This document shows, piece by piece, positions 28,253 through 36,782 of a stretch of DNA of 64,000 bases. The position numbers and the translations under genes are program-made. The notes under the pieces were generated by a model. The model was not told where the DNA came from. It saw nothing but the letters and a program-made list of their open reading frames with translations, and searched no databases. The DNA comes from Ensifer sp. MPMI2T. Lineage in GTDB: Bacteria; Pseudomonadota; Alphaproteobacteria; Rhizobiales; Rhizobiaceae. The stretch is from NCBI RefSeq assembly GCF_004827385.1, contig NZ_SRXN01000003.1:283819-347818 (forward strand), in the 5' to 3' direction. The stretch's first letter is position 1; each line of letters opens with the position of its first letter.

Positions 28253-29266
28253 TCAGCTGCTTTCGCGAACGACGAGTTCGAATCCGAGATCGATCGTCCG
28301 TTCGCGGATCTCTGCGCCCGCAAGCAGCGCCAGCATCAGATGCGCTGCATGTTTGCCGACATCTTCTCGAGGGGTGTGGATCGAAGTCAGCCGTGGAACG
28401 ATATGGGCCGACATTGGCAGATCGTTGAAGCCGACGAAGGCAACACGGCCAGGAACGGGTATACCCTGCCGTTGAGCCTCGAAAATCGCGCCGTGCGCCA
28501 GGTCGTCGTTGCAAAAGAAAATGCCGTCGACATCCGGATGCTGGCGCAGCAACCTGTCGAAGAGCTCACCGCCGAGCCCGACGGACGAGGGGTCGGGCAC
28601 CGCCAGCTCCAATGCATCCACGCCCGCTTCGGCGAGTGCGCGCTTGAACCCTTCGCCGCGTCGTATGACGCGGGCGTCGAGCTGGGCTGCGACATAGGCG
28701 AGCCGGCGCCTTCCTCTCGCTAGAAGATGCCGGGCTACCACAGCTCCGGCGTCTTCTTGGGAGAAGCCAACTGAAAAGACGTCCTCCGCGTTCGTGAGTT
28801 CCATCATGTGGACGCGGCGGATCTTGTTTGCTTCTAGCAGGCGCCGGGATGCGTCCGTGCGATCGAAACCTGTGAGCAGGATTCCGCAAGGCTGGATGGC
28901 AAGATAGTTGCGGATGAGCTCCTCTTCCTCCTCCCGGGAATAGTGGAAGTTACCGATAAGGACATCATAGCCGCGTGGGCGAAGAACATTGTGAATGGCT
29001 TCGAGCGTCTCGATGAACAGCTGGTTCGAGAGGGCGGGAACAAGCACGACGACCGATTGGCTTCGCGCCGAGGCGAGCATGCGTGCGGCCGGGTTCGGCA
29101 CATAGCCTAAGGCTTTCGAGGCTTCGCGCACCTTCGACGCCAGCACCGGATCGACCGTCGGTATGTCGCGCAATGCGCGCGACGCAGTGATCTGCGAGAC
29201 GCCGGCAAGCTGTGCAACCTCGGCGAGGGTAGGGCGGCCGGTGGCGCGGGAGGCTTCTTTACGCAT
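28253..29266 (-). CDS. gntR: LacI-family regulator of gluconate use (GntR-like)
   Basis: 337 residues. N-terminal LacI helix-turn-helix TLAEVAQLAGVSQITASRAL (residues 13-32) and hinge YVPNPAARMLASARS, then a periplasmic-binding-like sensor domain. Divergent from gluconokinase, with a copy of the AGCGCT operator in front of itself, so autoregulation and control of gntK and the permease are likely. Effector presumably gluconate or 6-phosphogluconate; inferred from neighbours. Confidence 0.88.
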   Translation of the reverse strand: MRKEASRATGRPTLAEVAQLAGVSQITASRALRDIPTVDPVLASKVREASKALGYVPNPAARMLASARSQSVVVLVPALSNQLFIETLEAIHNVLRPRGYDVLIGNFHYSREEEEELIRNYLAIQPCGILLTGFDRTDASRRLLEANKIRRVHMMELTNAEDVFSVGFSQEDAGAVVARHLLARGRRRLAYVAAQLDARVIRRGEGFKRALAEAGVDALELAVPDPSSVGLGGELFDRLLRQHPDVDGIFFCNDDLAHGAIFEAQRQGIPVPGRVAFVGFNDLPMSAHIVPRLTSIHTPREDVGKHAAHLMLALLAGAEIRERTIDLGFELVVRESS

Positions 29267-29305
29267 GATACTTTGATGCTTGCCAATACGGATTCGCTTC
29301 GTTAA

Positions 29306-29317
29306 GACAGCGCTACC
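29306..29317. promoter_or_regulatory. GntR operator copy 1
   Basis: GACAGCGCTACC, a near-palindrome around AGCGCT, 40 bases upstream of the LacI-family regulator gene. One of three copies in the gluconate locus. Confidence 0.7.
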
Positions 29318-29340
29318 TTACGAGGAATGCGACCTCGCCG

Positions 29341-29449
29341 CTACTGCATGTTTCCTTAAATCGTAGCCGATTTAAGGATAAAAACATGCAGCAATTCAAA
29401 GTGCTACAGCGTCCTTTGCGCGTCTGCAAAAGACGCGCGGCGCTGTAGG
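29341..29449 (+). repeat. Complete RIME-like element
   Basis: About 109 bases with two hairpins: TGCATG...TTAAATCG/CGATTTAA...CATGCA, then GCGCGTCT/AGACGCGC. Near-identical copies lie at 34331-34438, 47997-48101 and 55963-56066. Order and size fit the rhizobial intergenic mosaic elements described in S. meliloti. It splits the gntR-gntK promoter region. Confidence 0.85.
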
Positions 29450-29470
29450 AGGTTTATCGGCGATTTCGCT

Positions 29471-29504
29471 CACCTCCGTGCCCATCGGCATGGAGGTGTT
29501 TTTT
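29471..29504 (+). terminator. Intrinsic-terminator-like hairpin before gntK
   Basis: CACCTCCGTGCC (29471-29482) pairs with GGCATGGAGGTG (29487-29498), one G-T pair, and six T follow on the + strand. It stands 38 bases before gntK, so it either blocks read-through into gntK or acts in the gntK leader. Confidence 0.7.
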
Positions 29505-29515
29505 CAACGGGATGA

Positions 29516-29527
29516 GACAGCGCTATC
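29516..29527. promoter_or_regulatory. GntR operator copy 2 (gntK)
   Basis: GACAGCGCTATC, 15 bases before the gntK start; a LacI-type operator positioned to block transcription. Confidence 0.75.
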
Positions 29528-29541
29528 TTGGGAGGATAAAT

Positions 29542-30072
29542 ATGGCTGAGCGGATACGCGGTATCGTCGTGATGGGCGTTTCAGGCTGCGGAAAGAGCGG
29601 CGTCGGCGCCGCCATCGCGGCTCTCTACCAGGGCCGCTTGATCGAGGGCGATGCTTTTCATCCTGCCGCCAATATTGCCAAGATGAGTGCCGGCGTCCCC
29701 CTTACCGACGAAGATCGGCACGGTTGGCTCTGCCGACTCAGCGAAGAAGTCGCCGCGGCAACTGCTGCCGGCGAGCGCCCGGTTCTCACCTGTTCTGCGC
29801 TCAGGAAAAGCTATCGTGACCTGCTGCGGCAGGGGGAGCCCAGGCTTGGGTTCGTCTTTCTCGATCTGGCGCGGGATTTGGCCGCGGAACGCATTGCCAC
29901 GCGTTCGGGACACTTCATGCCGGCAAGCCTGATCGAAAGCCAATACCGGACGCTCGAGCCTCCCTATCAGGAGCCGCTGACGCTTGCCGTGGACGCAAGT
30001 CTGCCGGTGGAGGCGATAGCCGGGCAGGCCGTTCGCTGGTGGCAAGAAACGACCGAAACGGATCCTGCCTGA
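29542..30072 (+). CDS. gntK: Gluconokinase
   Basis: Phosphorylates gluconate to 6-phosphogluconate, entry to the Entner-Doudoroff or pentose phosphate route. 176 residues. P-loop VMGVSGCGKSGVG (residues 10-22), GDAFHPAANIAKMSAGVPLTD-type substrate loop, LTCSALRKSYRDLLR and GHFMPASLIESQ. The ATG at 29542 has GGGAGGA six bases upstream. Its natural partner permease downstream is truncated. Confidence 0.95.
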   Translation: MAERIRGIVVMGVSGCGKSGVGAAIAALYQGRLIEGDAFHPAANIAKMSAGVPLTDEDRHGWLCRLSEEVAAATAAGERPVLTCSALRKSYRDLLRQGEPRLGFVFLDLARDLAAERIATRSGHFMPASLIESQYRTLEPPYQEPLTLAVDASLPVEAIAGQAVRWWQETTETDPA

Positions 30073-30109
30073 AATCTGCAAACAACGATCACTCAATCAT
30101 ATCGCAGAA

Positions 30110-30121
30110 GATAGCGCTACC
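30110..30121. promoter_or_regulatory. GntR operator copy 3 (permease remnant)
   Basis: GATAGCGCTACC, the same AGCGCT operator, directly in front of the truncated permease. Confidence 0.7.
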
Positions 30122-30733
30122 CCACCTCCATTCACACACGACGTGGCCTTCGTCGCCGACAATCCGGTCCGCATCTGGGTGGATCTCATCGGCCATCCGA
30201 TCACCGCGCTGCTTGCCGCCCTGTTGCTTTCCTTTTACACCTTCGGTTCTGCCTGCGGGTTCTCGCGCGAAAAGATCGTCTCTCTGCTCAACGATAGCCT
30301 GACACCCGTTGCCGGTATCCTCGTCATCGTTGGCGCCGGCGGTGGCTTCAAGCAGATGCTGGTCGCGAGCGGAGTCGGTGACGTGATCGGCCATCTCGCG
30401 GTGCAGGCCCAAATATCGCCGATACTGCTTGCGTGGCTGGTTGCGGCGGTGATCCGGATCGCGACCGGCTCGGCGACTGTTGCGACTATTACCGGGGCTG
30501 GGCTTGTGGCGCCGGTGGTCGCAATGGTTCCAGGTGTCAATCGGGAACTGCTGGTGCTTGCAACCGGAGCAGGTTCCGTTGTCCTATCCCACGTCAACGA
30601 TGCCGGGTTCTGGCTCGTGAAGCAGTATTTCAATATGACGGTCCCGGAGACTTTCAAGACTTGGAGCCTGATGGAGACCATCCTTTCGGTGGTCGGTCTC
30701 GCCCTGATCTTGCTTCGGTCGCTCGTGGTCTGA
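30122..30733 (+). pseudogene. gntT: Gluconate permease (GntP family), 5' half deleted
   Basis: The open frame from ~30143 encodes ~196 residues that match only the C-terminal half of GntP/GntT permeases (LIGHPITALLAALLLSFYTFGSA, GAGGGFKQMLVASGVGD, IATGSATVATITGAGLVAP, VLSHVNDAGFWLVKQYFNMT). Full proteins are about 440 residues, so roughly the first 245 are missing. There is no ribosome site or good start, and an intact operator lies immediately upstream, which points to an internal deletion joining the 5' region to mid-gene. Probably non-functional. Confidence 0.87.
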
Positions 30734-31085
30734 TCCTGTCGGCGAATGTGCGGGCCGCGTGATGACATGCGGCCCGATCTGGCGCCGGTCGTGGCGGCAC
30801 GAAGTTTTCCGAGGCTTGCAAGCCGTTCTCAACCCGGGGTTCAGTTCGACGCCGTGCTTATTGCAACCTCGCGGTTTAAGAGTGACAATAATCTAGCTGT
30901 TCTTAACCCCTCCGCGCGTTCCGGTTTCAGTGTTGAGCGCAAGCAACCACAAGGGGATTACTCGATTCTCTCGAAGGAAAAAATCAAAAAGTCATCCTTA
31001 TTATTCTCGAAATACGACCTTCGATTCGCAGAAACATCATCGTGTAACGCTGGTCTTCTTGTTATACTCTCAAGGGGATTTCGTG
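30734..31085. other. AT-rich leader of the LuxR-type gene
   Basis: 352 bases without a supported gene. From ~30870 the DNA is clearly richer in A+T than its surroundings, with candidate promoter TTCTTG...TTATACT near 31052-31068 (spacing short). Confidence 0.45.
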
Positions 31086-33749
31086 ATGCTGCTCGATCGA
31101 GAGGGTCCACTCGAGGCTTTGCTGAGTGCGGTGCGGAGCGCTGCGGCCGGACGCGGCAGCACCGTGCTGCTCGAAGGCGAAGCGGGAATTGGCAAGACCT
31201 CCCTGCTGCGCGAGTTCGCGGAGCACGCGGACAAGGGCTGGCGGGTACTGTGGGGCTGGTGCGAGGCGCTTTTTACGCCGTGCCCGCTCGGGCCTTTGCA
31301 GGACATGAGGCAATCGCTTGACCCCGGTGTGGCAGCACTGCTCGACCAGGCGGCTCCGCCCGAGCGACTGTTTCCGGCGCTCTTGAATGTGCTCCAGCAC
31401 GCCGGTGATGCGATCGTACTCATCTTCGAGGATGTTCATTGGGCCGACAACGCCACGCTCGACCTCGTGAAATACCTTGGTCGCCGCATCTCCTCGCTCC
31501 CCGCCGTGCTCGTCCTCAGCCTGCGCAGCGATGAGATCGGCGCCGATCATCCGCTGACGCATGTACTCGGCGACCTGCCGTCCGCATCGGTCACCCGTAT
31601 TGCGCTCGAACCGCTTTCTCCCGAAGCCGTGGCGGTACTGGCGGAACAGGCGGATCGCCGCGGCGCGGATCTTTATCGCGTCACGGAGGGCAATCCCTTT
31701 TTCATCACCGAACTTCTGGCAAGCGGAGAAACCGAGCCGGGGCGCGTGCCGGATTCCATTCGTGATGCGGTCTGGGCGCGTCTCTCGCGGCTGACGGCGG
31801 GTGAGCGGAAAGTGCTTGAGGTGATCAGCATCGTGCCGGGCAGCGTGGAGCGGTGGCTGGTCCGGGCTCTACTGGGTGCCGAGGCCGAACCACTGGTGGA
31901 CGAGTGCGTGGCGCGTGGATTGCTGCGGCGAGACAGTCAGGGCGCCCTGATGTTTCGGCATGAACTTGCCCGGCAGGCGACGCTCGACCGGCTGCCACCG
32001 AGCTTTCAAAGGTCGCTCCATGCAAAAGTGGAAGCGGCGATATCACAACGCCCGACGGCGCATGCGTCCGCGCTGCTTTCCCGCCGGGTCCATCACGCCG
32101 CCGGGGCCGAAGACGGGGCACGCGTCCTCGAACTCGCCCCACAAGCTGCGGCTCAAGCTGCACGTCTAGGCGCTCATCGGGAGGCCGCGTCGCATTTGGC
32201 GGCGGCCCTTAAGTACGTTGCGCAAGCCACACCGGAGCAGGCCGCCCAGCTTTACGAGGATTGGGCCTACGAGGCGGGACTGGCGCTGCTTGTCTACGAG
32301 CCGGTGATCCAGGCGCACCACCGCGCTATCGAGATCTGGCGCGAACTGGGACGCACAGACAAGATCGGTCCTAACCTGTGCAGGCTGTCGCGGCTGCATT
32401 GGCGCCGCGGCGAAGGCGAGCCAGCGGAGGATTATGCAGACCAGGCGGTGCGGGAAATGGAAAAGCTGCCGCCCGGGCCGGAATTGGCAATGGCTTACAG
32501 CACGCGCTCTCAGTTCCACATGCTGCACTATCGGTTCGACGAAGCGATAGATTGGGGCTTGCGCGCGATCGCTCTAGCCGATCAGCTTGGCGAGGTCGAA
32601 ACGCGTGTCCACGCCCTGAACAATGTCGGCACCGCGCTCTTTTTCGCCGATCGTCCCGGCGGTCGCGAGCGACTGGAGGAAAGCTTGGCGCTGGCTCTTG
32701 AGCACGGATTTCACGACCATGCCGTGCGGGCCTACACCAACTTCGCGGAGTGCGCCATTGCGTCCCAGGATTTTGCGCTGGCCGAGCGCTTGCTGGCCGA
32801 AGGCACCGCGCTTGCGACCAAGCACGATCTCGATCCGGCGGCACAATACCTGCTCGGGCGGCAGGCGCAGCTTCGCATGGAGCAGGGACGTTTCAGAGAG
32901 GCGGAGACTATTGCTGAGGGCGTCATGAATCTGGAACGGCTGGCGATGGTCATGCATCTGCCGGCCCTAACCGTACTCGGAAGGGTGCGCGTGCGACTGG
33001 GCGAGCCCGGTGGCTTGGCCCTTCTTCAGCAGGCGCTCCAGGAAGGACTGGCGACTGGCGAGCTCCAACGGATCGTGCCGGTCCGGATGGGATTGATCGA
33101 AGCCGCCTGGCTCGCTGAGGAGCCGGGTGCCAGCCACGAACAGCTGACAGCCCTCGCCGCGATGGATCTCGACGACTTCCGGGCCTGGGATTTGGGCGAA
33201 CTGGCCGTCTGGTGGCAGCGATGCGGTATGGCCAGGGCGCTGCCGGCGTCGACCGCGCGGGTTCCTTTGCGGCGGTCCGCCGAACTCTGCGGCGATCCGC
33301 TGGCGGCGGCAAAGGAATGGGAACGCTTGGGGCTTCCCTATGAAGCGGCACTTGCCCTGGTGCAGGTTCGGGGAGCGGGGGCCGGACCGGCACTGGCTCG
33401 TGCCGTGACCATATGCGAGTCGTTGGAGGCACGTCCCGCCGCGGCGCTGGCGCGAAAGCAGGCGCAGCGCCTGGGTGTAGCGGATCAGTTGCCGAAAGTC
33501 CGCAGAGGGCCTTACGGGGCGGCTCGCCGTCACCCGCTTGGCTTGACGCGGCAGGAACAGCAGGTGCTCGCCTTGATGGCTGAAGGCATGAGCAACAAGG
33601 AAGCCGCCCGGCGCCTGTCGCGCTCGCCGCGCACGATCGAGCATCAGGTGTCCGCCGTGCTCGGCAAATTCAACGCCGCCAACCGGATGGAAGTCCTCCT
33701 GCGCCTGCGCGGCGAGCCGTGGCTGCTGTCGGCCGGCGATCCGCAATAG
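31086..33749 (+). CDS. Large ATP-binding LuxR-family regulator (LAL/MalT-like)
   Basis: 887 residues. N-terminal AAA-type ATPase: Walker A LLEGEAGIGKTSLLREF (~residue 27) and Walker B VLIFEDVHWADN (~residue 113); central helical TPR-like region; C-terminal LuxR helix-turn-helix GLTRQEQQVLALMAEGMSN...LSRSPRTIEHQ (~residues 820-865). A stand-alone regulator whose target is unknown. The ATG at 31086 follows AAGGGGAT; a longer frame reading into the AT-rich leader is not protein-like. Confidence 0.88.
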   Translation: MLLDREGPLEALLSAVRSAAAGRGSTVLLEGEAGIGKTSLLREFAEHADKGWRVLWGWCEALFTPCPLGPLQDMRQSLDPGVAALLDQAAPPERLFPALLNVLQHAGDAIVLIFEDVHWADNATLDLVKYLGRRISSLPAVLVLSLRSDEIGADHPLTHVLGDLPSASVTRIALEPLSPEAVAVLAEQADRRGADLYRVTEGNPFFITELLASGETEPGRVPDSIRDAVWARLSRLTAGERKVLEVISIVPGSVERWLVRALLGAEAEPLVDECVARGLLRRDSQGALMFRHELARQATLDRLPPSFQRSLHAKVEAAISQRPTAHASALLSRRVHHAAGAEDGARVLELAPQAAAQAARLGAHREAASHLAAALKYVAQATPEQAAQLYEDWAYEAGLALLVYEPVIQAHHRAIEIWRELGRTDKIGPNLCRLSRLHWRRGEGEPAEDYADQAVREMEKLPPGPELAMAYSTRSQFHMLHYRFDEAIDWGLRAIALADQLGEVETRVHALNNVGTALFFADRPGGRERLEESLALALEHGFHDHAVRAYTNFAECAIASQDFALAERLLAEGTALATKHDLDPAAQYLLGRQAQLRMEQGRFREAETIAEGVMNLERLAMVMHLPALTVLGRVRVRLGEPGGLALLQQALQEGLATGELQRIVPVRMGLIEAAWLAEEPGASHEQLTALAAMDLDDFRAWDLGELAVWWQRCGMARALPASTARVPLRRSAELCGDPLAAAKEWERLGLPYEAALALVQVRGAGAGPALARAVTICESLEARPAAALARKQAQRLGVADQLPKVRRGPYGAARRHPLGLTRQEQQVLALMAEGMSNKEAARRLSRSPRTIEHQVSAVLGKFNAANRMEVLLRLRGEPWLLSAGDPQ

Positions 33750-33941
33750 GCAAGCTCGTGAAAATTAGGGGATCGGCCGCGGGAAATTGGGGGACCGCAC
33801 CGATTTTGCCCGAGCCCATCCGCGCATAGGCTGCGCGTGTCACCATGGGAACAGACAATCTGCCGCGTTGCGCGTCTTATAAGATCTCCAGAGGGCTATG
33901 TAGCCTTTGGGCAGTTGATGGCTCACGGAGGAGGGACAGCC

Positions 33942-34310
33942 ATGACCAAACGTTCTATCGCATTTGCAACGGCCTTGCTCGCCATGACAGGCGCCGTCAC
34001 GGCGTCGGAACTGGCGCCGGGGAATGGCCACAGCATTCATCTCGGGCGCTTCGATGGGGCCGTGTATTACACGGTCGAAAAGGATGGCTACCGGGTGGTT
34101 GCGACCTTGGCCTCGGGAGCAGAAGCGCAGCCGATCCGCTTCGTATCCACGCTAGGACCGGGGGAGCGGCTGATGATCTCCGTGCCTCAAGCGATCGGCC
34201 AGCCTTCTGCCGACTTCGAGATCATACGCGATGGCGAAGTCCTGCTTGTGAACGAGCCCGGCGCCACTCTGTTCGACAGCGTGACGACCAGCGCCATACT
34301 TGATGAGTGA
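33942..34310 (+). CDS. Small exported protein of unknown function
   Basis: 122 residues: signal peptide TKRSIAFATALLAMTGAVTA, then a single small domain (HSIHLGRFDGAVYYTVEKDGYRVVATL) with no family I recognise. The ATG at 33942 has GGAGGAGGGA in front. Followed by a complete RIME-like repeat. Confidence 0.75.
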   Translation: MTKRSIAFATALLAMTGAVTASELAPGNGHSIHLGRFDGAVYYTVEKDGYRVVATLASGAEAQPIRFVSTLGPGERLMISVPQAIGQPSADFEIIRDGEVLLVNEPGATLFDSVTTSAILDE

Positions 34311-34330
34311 CGGATCCTTTTGACCGGTCC

Positions 34331-34438
34331 CTACTGCATGTTTCCTTAAATCGTAGCCGATTTAAGGATAAAAACATGCAGCAATTCAAAGTGTTACAGC
34401 GTCTTGTGCGCGTCTGATAAGACGCGCGGCGCTGTAGG
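34331..34438 (+). repeat. Complete RIME-like element
   Basis: Almost base-for-base copy of the element at 29341-29449, differing mainly in the second hairpin loop (GATAA) and GTGTTACAGCGTCTTGTG. Confidence 0.85.
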
Positions 34439-34500
34439 CGGTCACTGACAATCCAGGGTGTGAACACCGCCAGCACGAGAGCTTCGGAAAGAGGGGAACG

Positions 34501-34701
34501 ATGCTCTACACGCTCACTATGTTGGTTTGCCTGTCGAATACGCCCGAGGCTTGCGAGGTCCGCGAGGAGATCGTTCGGGATCTGGCCGCGAATCCAGGTG
34601 TCGCCTTTATGCAGGCGCAGGCATTCGTCGCGCGTTGGACCGAGATGCATCCCGGTCGTTTCGTGCAGCGGTGGAGGCTTTTGCCGGACATGAGGGTTTG
34701 A
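34501..34701 (+). CDS. Small conserved-looking protein of unknown function
   Basis: 66 residues, MLYTLTMLVCLSNTPEACEV...HPGRFVQRWRLLPD, two Cys in the first 20 residues, no signal peptide of normal length. Ribosome site GAGGGGAA before the ATG. Lies 20 bases upstream of a cytochrome c gene on the same strand, so probably co-transcribed. Function not recognised. Confidence 0.65.
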   Translation: MLYTLTMLVCLSNTPEACEVREEIVRDLAANPGVAFMQAQAFVARWTEMHPGRFVQRWRLLPDMRV

Positions 34702-34721
34702 GATCGCTGGTTCAAAGGGAC

Positions 34722-35129
34722 ATGCGTCGATTGCAGTATCTGGTCTTTGCTGTCGTTTTCTTTGGCTTTGCGGGCGGGGGAATGTTCGCAGAGGGTGCAG
34801 CCGCCGACAGATTTTACAGAGTCGTCGGCGGCAAGGCCGATGCGCGGACCTACAACGGCTATCGGCGTTATAATGCCGGCTGCAACCATTGCCACGGCCC
34901 CGATGGAATAGGCTCGAGCTTCGCGTCCTCCCTCGTCGACCGGCCGCTCGCCATCGAGGAGTTCAGGCGCGTCGTTCGCAATGGCCGCAGCAGTGGCGGC
35001 ACTTCGGTCATGAAGGCCTTCGGCAACGATCCCAATTTCGCTCCCTACATCGACGACATCTACGCCTATCTGCAAGCCCGCGCCGAAGGCGCGCTTGGTC
35101 GCGGGCGGCCTGAGAGATTAGAGCCGTAG
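34722..35129 (+). CDS. Small c-type cytochrome
   Basis: 135 residues. Signal segment LVFAVVFFGFAGGGMFAEGAAA, one haem site NAGCNHCHGPDG (CNHCH, ~residue 52) and a likely axial Met in SVMKAFGND. Periplasmic electron carrier resembling the short class I cytochromes linked to quinoprotein dehydrogenases. The start at 34722 follows AAAGGGA; the longer frame from 34527 overlaps the upstream gene. Confidence 0.87.
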   Translation: MRRLQYLVFAVVFFGFAGGGMFAEGAAADRFYRVVGGKADARTYNGYRRYNAGCNHCHGPDGIGSSFASSLVDRPLAIEEFRRVVRNGRSSGGTSVMKAFGNDPNFAPYIDDIYAYLQARAEGALGRGRPERLEP

Positions 35130-35174
35130 AACCGCTTCGAGGCCGGCACGGGAGTCTCGGGCAATGGAATTGCT

Positions 35175-36782
35175 CTAACTGCGGCGATTGGCGCGTGGAC
35201 TGTTGACGGCGAGGAAGTGACGCACGACCGGCGCCTCCGGTCCTTGCTGGAAGCGCAGAACCTCCTGCTGCACATCGGCGTCGGCCTTTGAGACTCGCCG
35301 ATGCTGTCTGAGGTGCTCTGCCCAGGACTCGACCATGAACCATTCGACGATCCGTTCCGGATCCGCCGCGTCTTCCGTCACACCCCAGCTATAGGCGCCA
35401 TCCCTCCGCCGCTCCTGCGACAGGCGATGGAGGGCATTGAGAAATCCCTCCCTGTCGGCTCTTGCGATCCGATATTCGATGAGGATCATGACCGGGCCGC
35501 GGTCGTTCTCGATGGGCTCGGCAGTGAGCGGCTCCGGCCAATGGTTCGACGCGACGAGATCGGCCTCGCCTCTCGGAAGCTTGAGCGGATGAAAGAGAAG
35601 GCCGACGGCGAACAGGCCACCGGCGCCGATCAACAAGGTGAGCGGAACACCAGCCGCCTCGGCGACAACTCCCCAAATGAGGCTGCCGGCGGTCATCGCC
35701 CCGTTGAACACCGTCAGGTAGACGGCCAGGGAGCGGCCGCGGACCCAGTTCGGCAGGATCGACTGTGCGGCGCCGTTGAGTGTCGTCAGAGCAGTAATCC
35801 AGGCGGCCCCGAGGGCGAGAAGCACCACAGGCGCCAGCCATTGTGAGGGCGCAAACGAGAGCCCCGCCATGACCGCAGCCGTCACGCCTGCGGCGCCAAG
35901 AAGAAGCGTGTCCGCATCAAAGCGGGCGCGCAACGTCGGCATCAGAACGGCACCACCGATCGCACCGGCGCCGACCGCGCCGAGCAGAATGCCGTAGTAA
36001 CCGGCATCGCCGCCGAGGAGATTGCGGGCGACCAAAGGCAGGAGGGCCCATACCGCGCTCGAGAACGCGAAAAAGACGGCGGCTCGCAACAGGACCACAT
36101 GAAGCTCGTGGCTTGCCTTGGCGTAGCGCAGGCCGGCCCGGAAGGCCCCGGCGAATCTTTCCGAGAGCGCGTCCTCGGCGTCCGGCGGGCGCTTCCACCA
36201 GAGGAGCGCGCTGATGACGAAGAGATAGCTGATGACATCGACGCCGTAGGTCACGGCGGCGCCGAACCAGGCGAGCAGCACCCCGCCGACCGCCGGTCCG
36301 ATCGACCGCGCGATGTTGATCCCTAGCGAATTCAGTGCGACGGCGCTCTTGACGTCTTTCTTCTCGACGAGTTCGGGCACGATCGCCTGCCAGGTCGGCG
36401 CCATCAGCGCAGCCCCGACACCGCCTGCGAAGGTGAGCGTAATCAGGGAGCTTACCGACTGATAGCCGGTCGCCGAGAGAAGCAGGAGGCAGACGCTGAC
36501 GCAGGCAAGCATCAGCTGGATGACGATCAGAAATTTGCGGCGGTCGAGAATGTCCGACAGGACGCCCGCCGGAATCGCCAGGAGGAAGATCGGCAGCGTG
36601 CCGGCCGCCTGGATCGTGGCGACGGCGGCGGGGGCCGGCGAAAGGTCGGTCACCAGCCACGCACTCGCGACATCGCGGATGAAGCTACCGGTATTGCCGA
36701 TGACGGTCGCAATCCAGAGCGTCGCAAAGACCTTCTGGCGCAGCGGTGCGAAGCCGCTGGAGGGGGCCGTCGCCTCTGTCAT
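35175..36782 (-). CDS. MFS transporter with extra C-terminal domain
   Basis: 535 residues. Residues ~20-410 form an MFS_3/EntS-type exporter (LSDILDRRKFLIV, ADTHTL-free; SLGINIARSIGPAVGGVL). The last ~120 residues (VMILIEYRIARADREGFLNALHRLSQERRRDGAY, cited here in part: ILIEYRIARADREGFLNAL) form a soluble ferredoxin-like domain of the antibiotic-biosynthesis-monooxygenase type. This fused arrangement is known in rhizobial MFS proteins. Start overlaps the DoxX stop by four bases. Confidence 0.85.
   Translation of the reverse strand: MTEATAPSSGFAPLRQKVFATLWIATVIGNTGSFIRDVASAWLVTDLSPAPAAVATIQAAGTLPIFLLAIPAGVLSDILDRRKFLIVIQLMLACVSVCLLLLSATGYQSVSSLITLTFAGGVGAALMAPTWQAIVPELVEKKDVKSAVALNSLGINIARSIGPAVGGVLLAWFGAAVTYGVDVISYLFVISALLWWKRPPDAEDALSERFAGAFRAGLRYAKASHELHVVLLRAAVFFAFSSAVWALLPLVARNLLGGDAGYYGILLGAVGAGAIGGAVLMPTLRARFDADTLLLGAAGVTAAVMAGLSFAPSQWLAPVVLLALGAAWITALTTLNGAAQSILPNWVRGRSLAVYLTVFNGAMTAGSLIWGVVAEAAGVPLTLLIGAGGLFAVGLLFHPLKLPRGEADLVASNHWPEPLTAEPIENDRGPVMILIEYRIARADREGFLNALHRLSQERRRDGAYSWGVTEDAADPERIVEWFMVESWAEHLRQHRRVSKADADVQQEVLRFQQGPEAPVVRHFLAVNSPRANRRS

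Noticed and set aside
33846..33870. GGAAC...CGTT near 33846 as an EcfG promoter
   Set aside because: Spacer is about 13 bases, too short for the consensus.
33780..33941. Possible RIME remnant with GCGCGTCTTATAAG
   Set aside because: Only a dozen bases match; too little to call.
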